64,000 bases of DNA from Pseudomonas cremoricolorata DSM 17059 = NBRC 16634 (GTDB lineage Bacteria > Pseudomonadota > Gammaproteobacteria > Pseudomonadales > Pseudomonadaceae), in contig NZ_AUEA01000001.1 of NCBI RefSeq assembly GCF_000425745.1, forward strand, positions 62,001 to 126,000. The letters run 5' to 3'. The notes beneath the pieces were generated by a model that did not search any database, had not been told where the DNA came from, and saw only the letters and a list, made by a program, of their open reading frames with translations. The position numbers were made by a program, and so were the translations under genes. Shown one piece after another: positions 60,998 through 64,000 of the stretch (the first letter of the stretch is position 1; each line of letters begins with the position of its first letter).

Positions 60998-61891
60998 ATG
61001 AACGCAATTCACGTAGACGAGCGCTATATTTTTTCCGAGCATGAGCTCCTGAATGAAGTCTGTAGATTCACTAACGATCCTGGATTTCCAAGCCTGTACC
61101 TGATGTGTGGACATTTCATGCTTTTTTTTGATGCCAGCACGAATCGGCTTATACCTGGAGTGTTCGAAGACATCGCAAACGAGTCCCTCAGAGTAATTGT
61201 CAAAAAGCGGGTAGGAATATTTCCATCATATTCTTGGGGCTTGGGGGTCAAAATTGCAGATGCATACATCGATTTAAACCGCCGACCTGCAAGCCTGATT
61301 TTATTGATAAACGACTGGCAATATACTCCATCGCTCGACGGTTCCGAATACTTGCGATCGAGCTACTACTCATCTTTTGCTCTCCCTGAGCGATACGCTG
61401 ATGAGCTCAAGCGCGCTTCATTCACCCCACTTCGGAAGATATGCGCTAGTCACAAGCACCCTCTGTGCTTCCCTGAGACATGGTTGAAGAACCGCTTTCA
61501 AAATGAAGCCTCGCGCTTAGTCAAAAAAGGAAAGCTTCAAAGCCGATATCTTCCAGAAAAACCTAATATGTCCGAGGTCTCTTTCATTGACTCGACAGGT
61601 CACGAAATGCCGCTCGTGTCATGCGGCATGACAGCGTGCGCCGGGGAGATAACAGAGATGATTTCTGAGGTGTATAAAAACGGCGCTCGTATGCTTATTT
61701 TATTGGCGCCTGCTGAATGTCACCACGCCATCCGCAAAGGTGTCGAGATCGCATTGAGCTTATACGATTTCGAACCAATGAAAGTGTTGGTTGCTGACCT
61801 GGGAGGGGGTGGTGAAAGTACCATTGAAGAGATTTACCGTCGCGGCGTTCATCTCGCAATTTACTCAACCGTAGGTGCTAGCAATGAGTGA
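60998..61891 (+). CDS. Unrecognised protein of the low-GC locus
   Basis: 297 residues from the ATG at 60998, with AGGCGG upstream; 16 bases after the PLP gene. I do not recognise it. Residues 1-100 alternate strands (SLYLMCGHFMLFFD, SLRVIVKKRVGIF). A middle helical, aromatic-rich part (DGSEYLRSSYYSSFALPERYADEL) is followed by a basic stretch. The C-terminal ~90 residues look alpha/beta (CGMTACAGEITEMISEVY, MLILLAPAECHHAI, KVLVADLGGGGEST) with a glycine-rich loop. Several Cys/His residues lie there. Its stop overlaps the NifS start by 8 bases, so it is an integral part of the operon. Confidence 0.8.
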   Translation: MNAIHVDERYIFSEHELLNEVCRFTNDPGFPSLYLMCGHFMLFFDASTNRLIPGVFEDIANESLRVIVKKRVGIFPSYSWGLGVKIADAYIDLNRRPASLILLINDWQYTPSLDGSEYLRSSYYSSFALPERYADELKRASFTPLRKICASHKHPLCFPETWLKNRFQNEASRLVKKGKLQSRYLPEKPNMSEVSFIDSTGHEMPLVSCGMTACAGEITEMISEVYKNGARMLILLAPAECHHAIRKGVEIALSLYDFEPMKVLVADLGGGGESTIEEIYRRGVHLAIYSTVGASNE

Positions 61892-63032
61892 TAAACACGT
61901 CGTTTACCTTGATGCAGCTGCGACAACGCCATGCTCAAGTGATGTGATGATAGCAATGAAGCCCTATTACTCGGAGCATTTTGGCAACCCCTCTTCAGCT
62001 CACGTTTTCGGCAGGCGTGCGAAAATAGCCATTCAGGACGCTACGCGTCACATAGCAAAGCTCATCAACTGCTCTGAGTCTGAACTGATTTATACGGCTG
62101 GTGCGACCGAGAGTAATAATTTGGTGGTTCTAGGCAGCGTTCAGCCGGGTGGCAATATGATCATAAGTCCCATAGATCACAAGTCTGTATTGGCGTCTGC
62201 TGAAGAAATGAGATCAAGAGGCGTTGAGGTTAGGCGTATGAGGGTAGATTCACGGGGGCGGATTGATGTTAATCATCTCCGGCAACTCGTTGACTCTTCT
62301 ACCGGCTTGGTGTCGTTTTGCTATGTCAACTCTGAAATCGGAACTTATCAAAGCATCACTTCAGTTCGGCAGGCGCTGGGCAATAGTGATGCTTTGATTC
62401 ATGTTGACGCTTCTCAAGCATTGGGGAAGTTACCCATTGATGTCAGGCGCCACGGCATCGACTTTGCATCTTTTTCCGCGCACAAGATTGGCGGTCCCAA
62501 GGGGGTCGGAGTTTTGTATGCGCGTGCGCAGTCGATGAATAAACTACGCCCAATAACCTTCGGCGGCGGGCAATCTGCGTTACGTAGCGGCACCCTTCCT
62601 ACTCCGTTAATTGTGGGGTTCGGAGCTGCGGCTAAACTGATCAGCGAACAGGATCTTCGTTCATCTTGGAAGTCTGCAGCGAAAAAGCGGAGCATGATCC
62701 TTGAGATGTTTTCCAAACAAGGTATCCCGTACCAAATCAACTCACCATCCAACTATTGTGTGCCTCACATTCTCAATTTATCAATTCCTGGTGTGCGCTC
62801 AGAAACACTGATGAGCTGTCTCTCAAATGTGTGCGTGTCTTCTGGATCTGCATGTAATGCGCAGGACCTTGCGCCGTCACATGTCATTACAGGACTTGGC
62901 TATTCTAAAAATCGCGCTGAATGCGCTATCCGAATCTCCTTTCCCTACGATATTGATAACATTGAGTTACATGCTGCAGTGGAAGAGATTGTTAATGCTT
63001 TAAGTTCTTTGATCGCACTGACTCAGGAGTGA
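61884..63032 (+). CDS. Cysteine desulfurase, NifS/IscS-type
   Basis: 382 residues from the ATG at 61884 (8-base overlap with the preceding gene). All catalytic elements are present: His99 (PIDHKSVLA), Asp175/Gln178 (VDASQA), the PLP Lys201 in SAHKIGGPKGVG and the active-site Cys324 in SSGSACNAQDLAP. It should release sulfur from L-cysteine as a persulfide. It is in the IscS-like group I but lies outside any isc or nif cluster, so it probably supplies sulfur to a dedicated pathway. One residue is deleted before RSGTLP relative to IscS. Low-GC codon use. Confidence 0.92.
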   Translation: MSDKHVVYLDAAATTPCSSDVMIAMKPYYSEHFGNPSSAHVFGRRAKIAIQDATRHIAKLINCSESELIYTAGATESNNLVVLGSVQPGGNMIISPIDHKSVLASAEEMRSRGVEVRRMRVDSRGRIDVNHLRQLVDSSTGLVSFCYVNSEIGTYQSITSVRQALGNSDALIHVDASQALGKLPIDVRRHGIDFASFSAHKIGGPKGVGVLYARAQSMNKLRPITFGGGQSALRSGTLPTPLIVGFGAAAKLISEQDLRSSWKSAAKKRSMILEMFSKQGIPYQINSPSNYCVPHILNLSIPGVRSETLMSCLSNVCVSSGSACNAQDLAPSHVITGLGYSKNRAECAIRISFPYDIDNIELHAAVEEIVNALSSLIALTQE

Positions 63033-63038
63033 CCGGAC

Positions 63039-64000
63039 ATGAGTGAGAATATTGCAATTATAACGGGTGGTGACTCATCGGAGCGCGAGGTGGCTGAACA
63101 GACCGCAAAAACTGTGGCTACATGTCTATCAGCACATGATATTCAGTATCAGGTATTCAATATCGCCGACATCAACGAGCTCTATCTGCTTGATTTGGTA
63201 CCCTTTACCCGGGTCTTTCTCGCTTTGCACGGGGGGTTTGGCGAGGACGGTCGAGCACAGTCATATTTGGATTTCCGGAACATCTCATATAATGGCCCGC
63301 CGCCGACTGCAAGCGCTATCTGTATGGATAAGATACTGACCAAACTTGTTGCTAGAGGCCTCGGCATTAACGTTCCGCGTCACATTGATTTGAGCGATGC
63401 TCCGGTCTCGTACCGAGACGTGGAAGCCGAGCTAGGAGTGCATTTAGTGGTTAAGCCCGTTAAAGAGGGGTGCAGCTTCGGGGTTTCGTTAATTGAAAAT
63501 GATCCTGCCGCTTTTGATGAAGCCAGACAACATGCTCTTGGCTACCATGCGGGCGTCGTCGTCGAGGAGTACATAACCGGTCCTGAGTTGTCAGTATGTT
63601 TTCTCGCAGGCGAGCTTTTGCCCCCATTTAAGCTGGATTTTCAAACGCCTTTCTTTTCCCATGAAGCCAAATTTTCATCACCCGATACGACTTCAGCTCT
63701 CGCTAACCTTAAGCCTTCAACTCTAGAAGTGCTCCAGCAGGACTGCGCACGGCTTGCTCAAGTCCTTGGGCTTGATTACTTTCGGGCAGACGTGATCATA
63801 CATAATGACGTACCTTATCTGATTGAGTTAAATACTCTTCCAGGACTGACAAGTCATAGTCTATTTCCCAAGGCTTGCATGGCCCATGGATGGACGCTTG
63901 AGGAGGTCGTTCTTTATTTCAATGACCTCATCCCAGCCAAAAAGCGACACGCCTCGATGACCCATGAACAGGATGTTCCACGCCGAGATTCTATTAGCCG
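63039..64000 (+). CDS. Ddl-like ATP-grasp ligase with altered specificity residues (Ddl-2, 3' end missing)
   Basis: Open at the window edge; 320 residues seen from the ATG at 63039 (AGGAGT upstream, 6 bases after the NifS stop). DdlB-like: GGDSSEREVA with Glu15, LALHGGFGEDG, KPVKEGCSFGV, FRADVI and LIELNTLPGLTSHSLFPK. The DdlB Ser150 equivalent is Cys145 and the Tyr216 equivalent is Phe212 (HEAKF). In E. coli DdlB these two residues and Glu15 set the acceptor site, and Tyr216Phe is reported to gain depsipeptide (D-lactate) activity. It probably joins a non-standard acceptor. A hydrophilic extension after residue 295 goes beyond a normal Ddl. Confidence 0.86.
   Translation, partial: MSENIAIITGGDSSEREVAEQTAKTVATCLSAHDIQYQVFNIADINELYLLDLVPFTRVFLALHGGFGEDGRAQSYLDFRNISYNGPPPTASAICMDKILTKLVARGLGINVPRHIDLSDAPVSYRDVEAELGVHLVVKPVKEGCSFGVSLIENDPAAFDEARQHALGYHAGVVVEEYITGPELSVCFLAGELLPPFKLDFQTPFFSHEAKFSSPDTTSALANLKPSTLEVLQQDCARLAQVLGLDYFRADVIIHNDVPYLIELNTLPGLTSHSLFPKACMAHGWTLEEVVLYFNDLIPAKKRHASMTHEQDVPRRDSIS

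Larger units (their letters stand above)
56330..64000. other. Low-GC putative biosynthetic locus (left part)
   Basis: GntR regulator, Ddl-1, then a co-directional run of B12-radical SAM, MetC-like PLP enzyme, unknown protein, cysteine desulfurase and Ddl-2, with overlaps of 11 and 8 bases and gaps of 16 and 6. Composition is clearly lower than in the flanking core. The right boundary is outside the window. Confidence 0.75.

Overview
The window is a core chromosomal segment of a Pseudomonas, most likely of the P. putida group. The gene order phoR-phoB-ubiA-ubiC, oxyR-recG, exbB-exbD-tonB, spoT-rpoZ, gmk, rph-crc-pyrE, argB-algC-dut-coaBC-radC, rpmB-rpmG, dadR-dadA-dadX, xpt-rep is typical of this genus. 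Codon use is strongly GC-rich through base ~56,000 (43 of 60 bases are G/C at 45721-45780, counted by hand).

Bases 1-8,500 hold the end of a response regulator, a CNNM/CorC-type membrane protein, the phosphate two-component system PhoR/PhoB with a probable Pho box, the first two ubiquinone enzymes, an HU-like protein, a small unknown protein and an HDOD protein. Bases 8,500-18,500 hold recG, oxyR, the TonB energy-transduction operon, an NAD-dependent epimerase-like gene, a lipoprotein, ridA, spoT and rpoZ. Bases 18,500-32,300 hold a LysR regulator and amino-acid permease placed between rpoZ and gmk, then gmk, yicC, rph, crc, pyrE, a three-lipoprotein CsgG-type operon, argB, algC, dut, coaBC and radC.

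Bases 32,300-50,700 hold a solo peptide-binding protein, rpmB-rpmG, several small genes, and genes of polyamine/guanidinobutyrate and D-amino-acid catabolism (kauB, a PuuB-like oxidase, dadR, dadA, dadX, pauR). There is also a transporter, a phospholipase D lipoprotein, a MocR regulator, a cytochrome c, an acetyl-CoA hydrolase-type CoA transferase and xpt. Bases 50,700-56,050 hold rep, a GGDEF-EAL protein and a MATE exporter.

From about 56,300 to the right edge the composition changes sharply (24 of 60 G/C at 62701-62760) and the genes are unlike the core. They are a GntR regulator, a divergently transcribed D-Ala-D-Ala ligase with a canonical active site, and a five-gene co-directional set. 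That set is a B12-domain radical SAM enzyme, a cystathionine beta-lyase-like PLP protein with altered key residues, a protein I do not recognise, a NifS/IscS-type cysteine desulfurase, and a second Ddl-like ATP-grasp ligase running off the edge. The second ligase keeps the catalytic Glu but has Cys and Phe where DdlB has Ser150 and Tyr216. I read this as a horizontally acquired biosynthetic locus, possibly for a small sulfur-containing dipeptide-, depsipeptide- or D-Ala-like antimetabolite, with the canonical Ddl as possible self-protection. The product and the right boundary cannot be determined from this window.
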